A stretch of 64,000 nucleotides of DNA from Begonia masoniana (Eukaryota; Streptophyta; Magnoliopsida; Cucurbitales; Begoniaceae), in assembly GCA_022432975.1 (NCBI GenBank), contig CM039509.1, forward strand, positions 12,294,095 through 12,358,094. Direction: 5' to 3'. The translations under genes were made by a program, and so were the position numbers. The notes beneath the pieces were generated by a model, which was not told the origin of the DNA, did no database searches, and worked only from the letters and a program-made list of their open reading frames with translations. Numbering within the stretch: the stretch's first letter is position 1; every line of letters begins with the position of its first letter. This document shows positions 47,207 through 59,384 of the stretch, one piece after another.

Positions 47207-47766
47207 CCGTAGTTTAGTTTATATTGTATATTTCTTGTAATTTATTTTTTATTCTTCCTAGTAATGTACTCTTTATTTTAGTTTATTGTAATTTACTCTT
47301 TAGCTGATTATTGTTACGTAGTTTAGTTTAGTTTCGTTTAGTTTAGATTATTTGTGTACTGGATCTGGCTGTTGGGTATATATGTGCTATCAGAATATGC
47401 AAGAATTGTTTGAAGATATCTATGAGAGAGTCATAAAACAAACGAAATTCTGTCATTTTTTTTTTAATTTTATTAATTAATTTTAATTATCTATTAATAA
47501 ATTATTTATTGATTAAATAATTAAATTAAATTAATTATTAATTATTAATAATTAATAAATCATTTATTATTTTTTTAAAAATTTAATTAATTTATTTATT
47601 TTATTGATAATTAAATTAAATAAAATTAATTATTAATAAATCCTTTATTATTTTTCATTTTATTTGTTTTAATTTTTATTTTTTATATCACATAAATAAA
47701 AAGAAAAATAAATAGACTGATATATATATAATTGTAACGGTCACTTGCAACATAATTAATAACGGT
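47207..47766. other. AT-rich gap between two convergent MULE genes
   Basis: Only low-complexity TA- and TTAATTAAT-rich sequence is visible, with no ORF. It separates the 3' ends of the plant transposon protein gene and the MULE transposase. Confidence 0.6.
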
Positions 47767-49871
47767 CAATTATTTCTGCGTCGGCCGCGCGTCGCAGATT
47801 CCTGCGTCCCTTCAGCTGTGTTGAATCCCATAAACGTATCTTCAGTATCAGCTTCTGAAGTGGATCCCTGGTGAGGACAAATGCGACTATTGTGCCCCTA
47901 CTGCCGACATATACTGCACGTCATCTTCGAGTTCCGCCTACTTATTGTCGAACTTGATGGCTCGTCGACATCCCGCACTCTTGTCTTCTTTGGCCTACCA
48001 GGTTGGCGATATCTTCTCGACGGAATAAGTTGCTTCACATCTGTCACTACCGGCACATTTGATTGCCGCTCACGGGTCGTATAAACTGTGAGTACATTTG
48101 CAGGTAGGTCACCCGGTGGTAGCATGGATGCACGTAATTTTCCGGTGCCATTCTCATGAACCAGATGCATTGAATGACATAGACACATGGAATTCCAGTA
48201 CGCATCTACCTGGTGCAGTTGCACATACTCGTATTCATGTCAACTGTGTATTGTTCGTAGCCGTTACTCACCTCAAATCATGCATCTCCCGCAAGTTGAG
48301 TACTCCAATGATGAGCTGTCATTCATACCTTGTGAAGCTTATCCTTGATCTTGGGACAAAGGAGGTCTATTGATTGGGCCAACTTCTCAAATTTTTTGAC
48401 GATGCGAGTCATCATACACTTTCGAATCAGCTCGAACATGGTTAAGATCGGCTTGTCCCTCGCAGGCAGTAGAAGTGCATTGAATGACTCGCTTAAATTA
48501 TTCAGACTCATTTCACACTTGAGGACCCAAGAGAAGGCATGAGAAGCCTCATATTTAGGCTCTTCTGCTCGTAGCCATGTGTGGGCATCTGGGCTAAGCT
48601 GAAATAATTTGTTCATTTCGTGGTTGAAATGATACTCTGTCGGTGCCCTGGCCGCACTCCACATCGCATCTCGGTATGCTCTGCCCCAAAACAGATATTT
48701 GAAGTTTGCGTACATATGCCGGAGGCAGAAACGCTGCTCGTAATCTTTAAATTCTTTTTCCACGACATTCAACAACCCCTGAAATTTCCAAAAAAAAAGC
48801 AAATTAATTACTAAATTAAATTAAATGTAAGAATCACAATTAGAAATGTATTATACATTTTGTCGATCAGAAATAAATGTCCATCCGCCTCCCTCGCCAA
48901 GGTTCAGGTCTCGCTTCAGGTGTTGTAAAAACCACGTCCATGTGTCCTCGGACTCTCTTTCGACATTAGAAACCGCAACGGGATATATTCCATCGTTGCC
49001 ATCAATACTCACGGCTGTGAGTAATTGTCCGGGACACGACCCTTTCAGATGACAACCGTCTAAACAGATAATAGGTCTTCCAAACTGCAACAAACCTGCC
49101 TTGCACGAAGCCATGCACAGATACATTCTTTGATATGCCCACGTGTCAGAGTCCACCTCGTAAGCATGTAAGTATAACAAACTACCCGGATTTGATCTAT
49201 AAATTGCAGCTGCGTACGATCAGACTTGCTTGTATTGTTCGTCGCCACTGCCTTCGTTGCGTGTTCGAGCTATACTTCTTGCTCTTTTTGTAATAATGGA
49301 CGTAATGTTGACAGCGAAATCCTTCCTGACTGTCTCGATGATGAAATAGATTTCCCACGTAGGTTGACTTTTAAACCTGTCAAGATAATGATCTGCAATA
49401 TATTTTGCTCGAGCGTTTGGATTTTCAATAACCCTCGCACAACTGTGAGAATCGATAAAACTCTTTATTTGATAAGTTTCCTCGTCTTGCATCCTCGACG
49501 CATTTAGCCGTCAGTCGTCGTTTGTCGCATTGAGGGAATTTGATGACATAACCATTTTGCAACGAATAGTCGCGTATTTCGGGTTTAATTTCCGGTATAT
49601 AACTATATTTTTTCCCCAAATAAAAACTCAATGAGATTTCTTCACGTACCAATCTTCTTTCCACCTCATCAACGTCCGACCCCGCCAGTATTCGAAGCTC
49701 CTTGTCAAGAGTTTTGGAGGTCGACCACACCTTTATTTCTTCGTCTGCACCTATGTGATCGAATGCTCTAAGCTCGCTGTAAGCAGGAATGACGTAAACA
49801 TACCAATTGATATCGACATCAAAGCTTGCTATCTCGTCTCAATCAGTGGCTCGAATTGAAATATCATCCAT
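47767..49871 (-). pseudogene. MULE (MuDR-type) transposase
   Basis: Starts MDDISIRATD at 49871. The N-terminal DNA-binding part follows (SFYLGKKYSYIPEIKPEIRD, SLQNGYVIKFPQCDKR, QIKSFIDSHSCARVIENP). The MULE transposase domain has RPIICLDGCHLKG (first catalytic Asp), DTWTWFLQHL and FISDRQN (second Asp). A 78-bp intron (48856-48779, GT..AG) precedes GLLNVVEKEF, RFCLRHMYANF, LNNLSESFNALLLP and the SWIM-like region. The C-terminus carries RQPGRPKKTRVRD and the zinc knuckle CSICRQ..GHNSRICP. Stops (for example TGA in place of Trp before SYAAAI) make it inactive. It converges with the plant transposon protein gene. Confidence 0.88.
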
Positions 49872-49980
49872 CGTCGTCACTAGTAAATTTTCGAAAGCAA
49901 GATAATATTTGAGAAGCCGTTCTCTGCACGCGGCAACCCGTTCTCTTCAGATCACTCCCCGCGGATGGTACACGGTTTGT
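49872..49980 (-). mobile_element. Right end of the MULE complex
   Basis: On the minus strand GCTTCTCAAATATTATCTTG and CTTTCGAAAATT are the same as at 35891-35922 in the left terminal region. Next to it are GCGGCAACCCGTTCTC and a CTCCCCGCGG block, also found at the left. These are inverted terminal sequences of one MULE. Confidence 0.7.
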
Positions 49981-50555
49981 CGGAAAGTCATATTTTGTCC
50001 ATTTTCAATACTTGGAGCCATTTTTTGCACGAAAACAAAGTTTAATCCATTTTTTGCACCCATCCAATAGTTCAGTCCAAAAAATACATTTTACCCTTAA
50101 TTTAATTTATTATATTATATTATTTCAATTAATAAATAATATAATATAATAAACTTTTATATATATATATATATATACTGCCACTAATTTTTCCCCGTAA
50201 TACGCCCATCTCACGATCCCAACACGTTACCAACTTGAACGGGTCAAATGAGACGAGAAATAAAGACTTGAGCATTGAATGAACAATCTCCACCTAAGCA
50301 CGAAATTACTGAAATTTGACCCTGAGACAAACCAAAGTCACCTATTGACCGAAGAAAAATACACGTGGCTACATGCCAACGTGTAGTAACAATTAAAGTC
50401 AAACCAAACGTATTGACTTTGAAAAACACGAAAATTTTATTCGTAAAATTTTAAAATTTACGGATTTCACAAAAAGTGTCTTTGAAATTGATGATTGGTT
50501 AATTTTAAAATTTCACCCATATAAACAACATTAGGTCCATCATTGCAACAATAAT
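49981..50555. other. Unassigned sequence right of the MULE complex
   Basis: AT-rich, with a short TA run at 50160-50177 and no coding motif. It may be the second half of the LTR-type insertion that begins at 34255. Confidence 0.3.
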
Positions 50556-50559
50556 AAAT

Positions 50560-50912
50560 TAGCTCCGAAGTACTTCGGACCATTCAAGATCATCCAACAA
50601 ATTGGTCAAGTAGCCAATAAACTAGACTTGCCTTGTTCCTCCAAAATTCATTCGGTTTTTGACGCATCCTTGTTAAACAAGTACATTAGATAGCATGAAA
50701 TGTCACTGGTAGCAATCGACGGCTTCGTGTTGCTTTATTACAAACACATGCTGTCAAGAGAAACAATGTGGCAGCCTCAATGGCTTATTCAATGCCAAGA
50801 CTTTCCACTATCTGAAGCTTTGTGGGAGGAACCTTCTTCTATTCGCAATCGTTTTCCATCTTTTCAACCTTGGGGACAAGGTTGTGCAAAAGAAGAGAGA
50901 TGTCATGCATGA
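50560..50912 (+). pseudogene. Ty3/gypsy integrase C-terminus with chromodomain (old element), copy 1
   Basis: [40 protein letters not shown] is the end of Ty3/gypsy integrase. After a stop, WQPQWLIQCQDFPLSEALWE and SIRNRFPSFQPWGQG match a chromodomain-type tail. It seems to belong with the integrase fragment at 33782-34250. Confidence 0.8.
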
Positions 50913-51046
50913 CACAGCATGAAATGTAGAAACTGCTTGGGTTTTGCAAGGAAAAGTGCAGAAGTCACTTAAGTGCGAGGGAGAAGATCGTACAGATGTT
51001 GTTTTAATTTAAATTAAATAATCATTTGGAGATGGAATTAAACACG
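50620..51046 (+). repeat. 427-bp direct repeat, left copy
   Basis: Same sequence as 51554-51980 as far as I can see, at a distance of 934 bp. Covers the end of pol and the start of the 3' LTR of the old element. Confidence 0.92.
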
Positions 51047-51051
51047 CCGGA

Positions 51052-51980
<929 letters not shown>

Positions 51981-52192
51981 AAAGGAGATAGGAAAGCCGT
52001 AGAAAGGAAAGAAGGATTTTTGAAGCTAATGAACTTTCTCTTTCTTCCTTTTCTGAACTTCCCTTCACTGGAAGTTCCTATAATTTCATGTTCATGGTTC
52101 TCATGAACGTTTGATTTTGTAATCAATAATAATTTGTGTTCATCTGCTCCTTTAGCAGTAAAAAGTTTCTTCATTGTCCTAAGATCGTGACA

Positions 52193-54013
52193 CGAGTTTT
52201 GCATCATTCGTGTGCGCCGACTACAAGAATCCCTCAAGTCGAAGTGAAATGGGACGAATAACCAAAGGGAATGGTTGAACCAGGAAGAGGAAGCACGAAA
52301 ACAGAACGAGCGAAGGAGGAGACTTCGACTCGATTTCGAAAACTGCCCTGTTCTGACCAACCCAAATTGTTTCAAGCTGACCCGAGGCCACTAAGCCCAG
52401 CTTGAGCCAACCCCAACCGACCTAAGATTGGTCCTGTCAAGCCAAAATCCAATCCAACTAGCACAGATCTAGCCCAGTGAAACCAAAAATTGCTCCAGCT
52501 GAACCTGATCGATTTAATCGAAACTGATCCGATTCAAACAGGTGCAAATATTTTTGTACTTTTGGGTCGATCCGAATAGACTCGAGCTCAACCAAGTCAA
52601 CTCAAAGTTCACCAAATACGGATTTTATCTTAATTTCTAAGGATCATAATGAATAAAAGTAAGGTATTTAAAGAGAAACTTATTACTTTCACTTAGACAT
52701 TAAGAATAAATTACATACCAGTGAGACGGGATTTCCCACTCATTTTGTGAACATTAAGCTTTCATCCTTAAACTGAGGGAAGTAAATACCGTAAGTTACT
52801 CTGATTTAGGACATGGGTCCAAGTGTGTTTTTTAGGATTCAAATTAAACAAAAAGATTTGCAAATAAAATTGCTAATGCTACATCATAAAATGTAGTATA
52901 AAATCTAGTTCTATGACATTTAATTATCTTTAGTGAAACTGCTTTCTTTCTGTGGAAATTAATCTTACAATTGTCTGAATCAAAGTTGTTTGTTTTTATT
53001 TTGATGATTACTTGGGTGTTAGACATTGTTGTGGTTAAATAATAAGTAACCTACCAGGAGAAGGAATGAGATGTAGTTAAATTGTTTTGTTCGGGAAAGC
53101 TACTGGGAATGAGAAATTAATAAGTTCAAGGGCAAGTATATTAATACAGTAGGGAATCAGACATGGATGTGGTAAAGTTAAAAACTCATAGTTAGAAAAG
53201 ATGATGAGACCAAGAAATAGTGACGACATCGTGGATCGTCGTGTAGCCAGCCGTACAAAAGTTTTCAACGATGTATCTGTAAATAATTAATAAAGCTTGA
53301 ATAATAAATGTAAAAAATGTGTCAATTCTGTATGTATTTGCTTCTTGAGATTATTATATTCCTAATAGATTAGAAATATATGTGACGTTGATCGACCATC
53401 TTCTAAATGCAAGTGAATATATAGACAAGAGTGTCACGGAGAATTTAGAAAACAAATGAGGAATAAGATGAATTTAATTGTGAGAGTTTACTATTAGCTT
53501 CTACTAGTTTTTTCTGGTTTATTTGGTACTGAGAGGACAAAACTGGTTGAGATAACTACTTTAATGAGAGATGAATTTGACAGCATTGACATTTGAGGAT
53601 TGATGGAGATTATTATTGGCTTCAATGCTAATTAATGGAGTTTAGTTACATGTAAATGCTTCCACGGTTTTTTTTTTTTTTATTATTTAATTTTATTATG
53701 AGTAGATTAATGATTTAGAAGGGAATTGGTAAAGTTGACTTGGGAATTAATTTGGGGAAAAAAATTAGGTTTATATATTAGGGAAAATATTTAGGCAGTA
53801 AGTCACCTAAATTTTGAAAAGCGTACTTTGTCGACTACTCCAGACAAGAAATTCAAGGTGACAGAGGACGTCGTACGTAGATTAACTCTACAATAGTTAA
53901 GAACAAAACGCAAAATCAATTTATTGTCTGATCAAAAGCATCTATAAATCGGTCCATCCTACCGAAACAAAGACGTAAAGAATGAAGAAAGCATGGGTAG
54001 CAATAGAGAGAAC
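52193..54013. other. Intron 1 of RGLG-like gene, exon-proximal part
   Basis: AT-rich, no coding motif, no element end recognised. A T-run is at 53668-53681. The 1.8 kb next to exon 1 is the longest stretch of possibly original intron sequence in the window. Confidence 0.5.
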
Positions 54014-54262
54014 CTGGTCAAGGGAGGAAAAGTTGTCAGGAATGTAGCCGTACTTCTTCCCCACAAAGAGCTTCTCGTCTGAGAAGGAGGTGTGCCCATG
54101 ACTGGTTGTAATTCCATTCGTATGCGATGGCCCCCTAGTTATAGCTATGTCTGTACTGCACGGGGCTGTTTTTGCAGCTCTTGTGGCACTGCTACCAACC
54201 GTTTTGCTTCTTCCTCCTCTGGTCGTTCCCGTCCGTCGTCGAGTGGATAGAAAGTTACCCAT
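54014..54262 (-). CDS. RGLG: RGLG-like E3 ubiquitin ligase, exon 1 (N-terminus)
   Basis: The exon encodes 83 residues starting MGNFLSTRRR, with Gly2 in an N-myristoylation context, as known for plant RGLG proteins that sit at the plasma membrane. A Ser/Thr/Arg-rich low-complexity stretch follows (about residues 5-60). It ends in YGYIPDNFSSLDQ, the conserved lead-in to the copine/vWA domain. The donor is CAG|GTTCTC with 54014 as last exon base, phase 0, which matches the start of exon 2 at 31056. In the family these proteins are RING-type ligases that build ubiquitin chains in hormone and drought signalling; that role is inferred by homology. The ATG at 54262 is chosen because it gives the MGN start. 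A 28-codon upstream ORF lies in the presumed leader (minus strand, about 54375-54290). Plus-strand ORFs over the same bases look like shadows. Confidence 0.8.
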
Positions 54263-54639
54263 TTCATATTCTGTTGAACACCGCTCAGATCAAGGACGAC
54301 TTGAGAAGCTCAGTCGAAAAAGCGGCTTCCCACCGCAAGATGTCGCAGAATATCTTGCGCACTTTTATCATGGAAGCTGATTCGGATAACTGGAGTGGAC
54401 GGAAAGGAAAGAAGATATGCCCTCGGCTCTAATAGTGCTCGATAAGATTATTATTGTTCTCGTAATCTTACTATTAATGTATTGTACTAATTTCTTAAAA
54501 TATGCTAAATAATAATTGATATAACGAGAAAAACTTAGTTGACACGAATATTTTAGGGTTTTTTTTTATTCTAACCCCTCAAGTATTGTTCAACTTTACC
54601 ATTACCGTCAAGGTTTACTATTCAATGAGAAAAACTTTC

Positions 54640-55475
54640 AATCATTGAAAATAAGCAAAACAACCTCTCGAGGATGGCTCTTCTACTTGGACCGGCTGTC
54701 TCTTCTAAATTTTTTTGTTGTTTGGTGAGAAGAGACGGCTGGTCCAAGTAGAAGGGCCAGCCATTCTCAACCCTTTAAGAAGGGACGGCCGGTCTAATTA
54801 GATCGGCCGTTCCTTCTCACTAAATGCCGTGACTTTAGAGTCAGGGTGGTTTGGCTATATTAGAAGGGACGGCCGATCTGATCAGATCGGCCGTCCCTTC
54901 TCTCTGAACCAAGACCCGTGACTAAAGTCACGGTTCTTTGTCCCATATGGAAGGGACGACCGGTCTGCTCAGACCGGTCATCCCTTCTCACTGAATCAAG
55001 ACCCGTGACCTAGTCACGGGGTCTTTGTTCCATATGTAAGGGAACGCGGTCTTCTCCCCCTATTTAAACACCCACCATCTCCTCTTCCAAAATCAGACCA
55101 AAATCTTATCTTATCTCATTTCCTCTCCTCTTCTCGAGTACTTTCTTCCTCCGGCGATATTGCTTTCGGTTAATCGACAATTCGTCGAGGTATGAATTAT
55201 AAGTTTTTTTTTTTTTTTTTATATATGATTTTAGGTTTTAATCTATCTCTTGTAAATATTTGTAATTTTCTTTCATAATGCACTTAAAAATATCTTTTAA
55301 GATATTTTATTTTCTTGTTTCTACTATATCTTCATTTTTTTAATGTATTTTATTTTATATAATATTATCTTATTTTTAACTTTCAATGTTACCTTTTTTT
55401 TTCATTGTATTTTCGTCTGAAAATTTTATATACTTGAATTATATTGCATTCTAATATATTTTCTTGCTTCGACGA
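54640..55475 (+). mobile_element. 5' terminal region of second MULE with serial palindromes
   Basis: Four palindromes: arms 54678-54706 and 54728-54754, then 54778-54817, 54862-54901 and 54951-54988. The last three share AAGGGACG.CCG(G/A)TCT around a symmetric centre. They alternate with smaller ones of the type CCGTGAC..GTCACGG (54914-54933, 55001-55022). A CCCTATTTAAACACC box (about 55058) and a CT-rich leader with an exon-like end (GTCGAGGTATG, 55184-55194) follow, then AT-rich intron-like sequence. The region precedes the transposase at 59385. Confidence 0.7.
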
Positions 55476-58400
55476 TGTAACGCCCAATGACATTTTCGTA
55501 AATAAAGCCAATTGAGCCGTTTCACGCACAGAATGTTCTGTTGAAACTCTATGAATGAATTAGAGTCTCTGGAGGAATAAAAGAATTTTTGGAGAGGTAA
55601 CGATGGTTTTACGAGTTTTGACATTTCTCGTAATATAAGAGTATTTCAGTAAATATAGCGAACGAGGTCCGTTTTGTAAACAGAGAGTTTTAATAGGACC
55701 CTTATGATTAATATGAATTTTAGGAGAAATATGGTAATTTCGGAAATTCAAACCAGTAATGCAATGCTCGAGTTTCCATTTTTAACCTTGTAGCATTTTA
55801 ATTCGTAGAAATAGTAAATTAAGTCCGTTTGACGAACGAAAAGTTTTATTAGAGCCCTAGGGATAAGTCGGAGTTATTGGTGAAATAAGGAGATTTGGAG
55901 AAACCGAACCGATAGACAAACAATGAGATAAACAGGAAATTATGTAGAAGGGCAAACTTGTCATTTGACAAGTTTAATTCCATTAAATAGCAAAAACCCT
56001 TCTTCCCTCTCCTCACTTCTTCTTCCCCACGAACGCCAGAACACTTTGGCGATTTTCTTCTCCAGGCGACGTTTCTTCTTCAACGCTGGTGATTCTTCCT
56101 CTAATCTTTAACGTTTCTTTACGTTTCCTTCTCCAAACAACGTTCTAGGTACGATTCCATAATTTTTCGACGTTAGTTCTCGATTTTAGGTTGTTCAACG
56201 ATTAGGGTTTCATTAGGTTTCGTTAGAAATGATTGAGCTTTGTTAGAAAAGATTTGATAACACCCTATTTGCGATTATTGAGGGTTATTGGGTGAAATAA
56301 TGGATGCATTTGGTGATAGGTTAGAAAAATCGGTTTTGAAGAGCTTGGAGAACTCCATTAATGGAGGATTATGAATTGTGAGCGTAAGTTGTTCGACAAA
56401 ATGCCTGAGAGAAGTTTATTAGAATTTTAGAAATTTTCCTTTAGTTAGGAGTTTCGTTAGTTTACGAGAATTCCTTGTTTAGGCTCGGTTTTAACAAAGA
56501 ACACTGTGAAGTGTGCTAGGTGGACAAGGCTCACGGATGGCACCCGGATTGTTAAAGACGACAGGTAAGTTCTCGTGCATACTGTGGCCGATTGGCCTAC
56601 ACCTTATGTCGAGTTTTTGTTGTTGAGGATTGTTGGTGCATTGAATGTGTTTTGTGGTTTTGATGGGTAGTTTAGGTTTAGTTTGTTATATAGGTTTGTA
56701 TTGCGATGTTTTGATGGTATTCTCGTTATGTACGTTTATATTACGTATGAAACTGTTCATGCATCATAGTTTTCAAAATGTCATGAAAACGAATTTATGC
56801 ATTGATTTCAAAGAAAAGGAATTGCATGCATGCGGCAAGTAAAGTATCATAGTAAACAATGCATGGTGGTTATTCGGGGAGAGGTTCAGACCTGGCGTTC
56901 CGTGGTGAGCGGGTCTCTCTCCTTTCAGATGGTGTGGGCTATGTACCCGCTTGATGTGCCCTATCCATCTGATTGAGAAAGGCCCCGTTAACCAAGACTG
57001 ACACGTACTGAAATGAAATGACATGGACGGTTTTCATAGCATTGAGCATACACGATCATGCATTGGCATTTATGTAGAATTTACTGAGATTTTTATCTCA
57101 TAGGTGTCTTTATGGTGTAGGTAATCTTGATACAGGTGATGACGAGATTCCTCCACCTGAAGAATGATCAGTTGAAGAAGCATGGCCCGTGGGAGTGTGC
57201 TGGGCAGTCGGTGCGCTTTTGACCCGTGGGGATGTAAGTAAACGTCTTGGGAAACATTTCGAGATGTTGAGGAATGATGGTGGATTAGATAATATTTGTA
57301 TAGTTATAAACATTTTAGGATGCTTGGTTTCTGGATAGTTAACATTTGATGTTTGGATGTGTATTTTGGATAGTTCGTGAACATATATGTATATAATGTT
57401 CGTTTTGATGTTTCTGGAAATGGAGAATGTTGTTTTTAATGTTTTTGGAAGTTCTTCCCCACGAACGCACGAACACTTTGGCGATTTTCTTCTCCAGGCG
57501 ACGTTTCTTCTTCAACGCTGGTGATTCTTCCTCTGATCTTCAACGTTTCTTTACGTTTCCTTCTCCAAACAACGTTTTAGGTACGATTCCATAGTTTTTC
57601 GGCGTTAGTTCTCGATTTTAGGTTGTTCAACGATTAGGGTTTCATTAGGTTTCGTTGGAAATGGTTGGGCTTTATTAGAAAAGATTTGATAACACCCTAT
57701 TTGCGATTATTGAGGGTTATTGGTTGAAATAATGGATGCGTTTGGTGATAGGTTAGAAAAATCAGTTTTTGAAGAGCTTGGAGAACTCCATTAATGGAGG
57801 ATTATGAATTGTGAGCGTAAGTTGTTCGACAAAATGCCTGAGAGAAGTTTATTAGAATTTTAGGAAATTTCCTTTAGTTAGGAATTTCTTTAGTTTACTA
57901 GAATTCCTTGTTTAGGCTCGGTTTTAACAAAGAACACTGTGAAATGTGCTAGGTGGACGAGACTCACGGACGGCACCCGGATTGTTAAGGACGACAGGTA
58001 AGTTCTCGTGACTTACTGTGGCCGATTGGCCTACACCATATGTCGAGTTTTTGTTGTTGAGGATTGTTGGTGCATTGAATGTGTTTTGTGGTTTTGATGG
58101 GTAGTTTAGGTTTAGTTTGTTATATAGGTTTATATTGCGATGTTTTGATGGTATTCTCGTTATGTACGTTTATATTACGTATGGAACTGTTCATGCATCA
58201 TAGTTTTCAAAATGCCATGAAAACAAATTTACGCATTGATTTCAAAGAAAAGGAATTGCATGCATGTGGCAAGTAAAGTATCATAGTAAACAACGTATGG
58301 TGGTTATTCGGGGAGAGGTTCAGACCTGGTGTTCCGTGGTAAGCGGGTCTCCCTCCTTTCAGATGGTGTGGGCTATCTACCCGCTTGATGTGCCCTATCC

Positions 58401-59355
58401 ATCTGACTGAGAAAGGCCCCGGTAACCAAGACTGACACACGTACTGAAATGAAATGACATGGACGGTTTTCATAGCATTGAGCATACACGATCATGCATT
58501 GATATTTACGTAGAATTTACTGAGATTTTTATCTTATAGGTGTCTTTATGGTGTAGGTGATCTTGATACAGGTGAGGACGAGATCCCTCCACTCGATGAA
58601 TGATCAGTTGAAGAAGCATGGCCCGTGAGAGTGTGCTGGGCAGTCGGTGCGCTTTTGACCCGTGGGGATGTAAGTAAACGTCTTGGGAACATTTCGGGAT
58701 GTTTAGGTCTGATGGTGGATTAGATAATATTTGTATAGTTATAAACATTTTAGGATGCTTGGTTTCTGGATAGTTAACATTTGATGTTTGGATGTGTATT
58801 TTGGATAGTTCGTGAACATATATGTATATAATGTTCGTTTTGATGTTTCTGGAAATGGAGAATGTTGTTTTTAATGTTTTTGGAAGTTCTGAGTGAATGA
58901 TGTGTAAGTACGGGAGGAAAATTGTATGGGTTTCGGTTAAGTGTTTGGTCAAAGTCAATCGGTAGATGTATTAGGTTACTGTTGAGTGGTGGACGTGAGC
59001 GATAGAAGTGTTGAGCGGTGGATGTGATCAGCGGTGGATGTTGCTTGGTCAAAGTCAATCGGTAGATGTGTTAGGTTACTGTTGAGCGGTGGATGTCAGC
59101 GATAGAAGTTCTGAGCGGTGGATGTGATCAGCGGTGGATGTTGCTTGGCAAAAGTTGAGCGGTAGATGTGAACAGGAAAAATTTTGGGCTTGGGTCATCT
59201 TTGCCCTCGGTTCCTTTGGCTGATTGATTCTCCTATTTTATTATATTTTCTTTAAATGGTTTTGAGGATGTTTTAATTGATTGAGGATGTTTAAAAAATA
59301 AATAAATAAATAAATTTATACGGAAAATTAAGTGTAAAGAATTAGGGTCGTTACA
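55476..59355 (+). mobile_element. Solo LTR with internal 1.43-kb duplication, inserted in second MULE
   Basis: From TGTAACGCCC to GGGTCGTTACA, 3,880 bp. Flanks are GACGA (55471-55475) and AACGA (59356-59360), a TSD with one change. Contains a Tekay-type leader (CTTCTTCCCCACGAACGC) and GGCACCCGGATTGTTAA blocks. The segment 56020-57451 is repeated as 57452-58890. A roughly 101-bp unit (GGTCAAAGTCAATCGGTAGA) is repeated at about 58945-59150. No primer site or interior follows. Confidence 0.85.
56020..58890 (+). repeat. Tandem duplication inside solo LTR, two copies of about 1,432 bp
   Basis: CTTCCCCACGAACG begins both copies (56022 and 57454) and TTTTTGGAAGTTCT ends both. Copies differ by scattered substitutions, a few percent at most. 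Each encodes the same spurious 65-codon ORF. Confidence 0.9.
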
Positions 59356-59384
59356 AACGATATTTCTCTATATTAGCAACGATA

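Noticed and set aside
54147..54432. Two plus-strand ORFs across exon 1 of the RGLG-like gene
   Set aside because: The minus-strand exon has the family-specific end YGYIPDNFSSLDQ and a donor in phase with exon 2; the plus ORFs match nothing I know.
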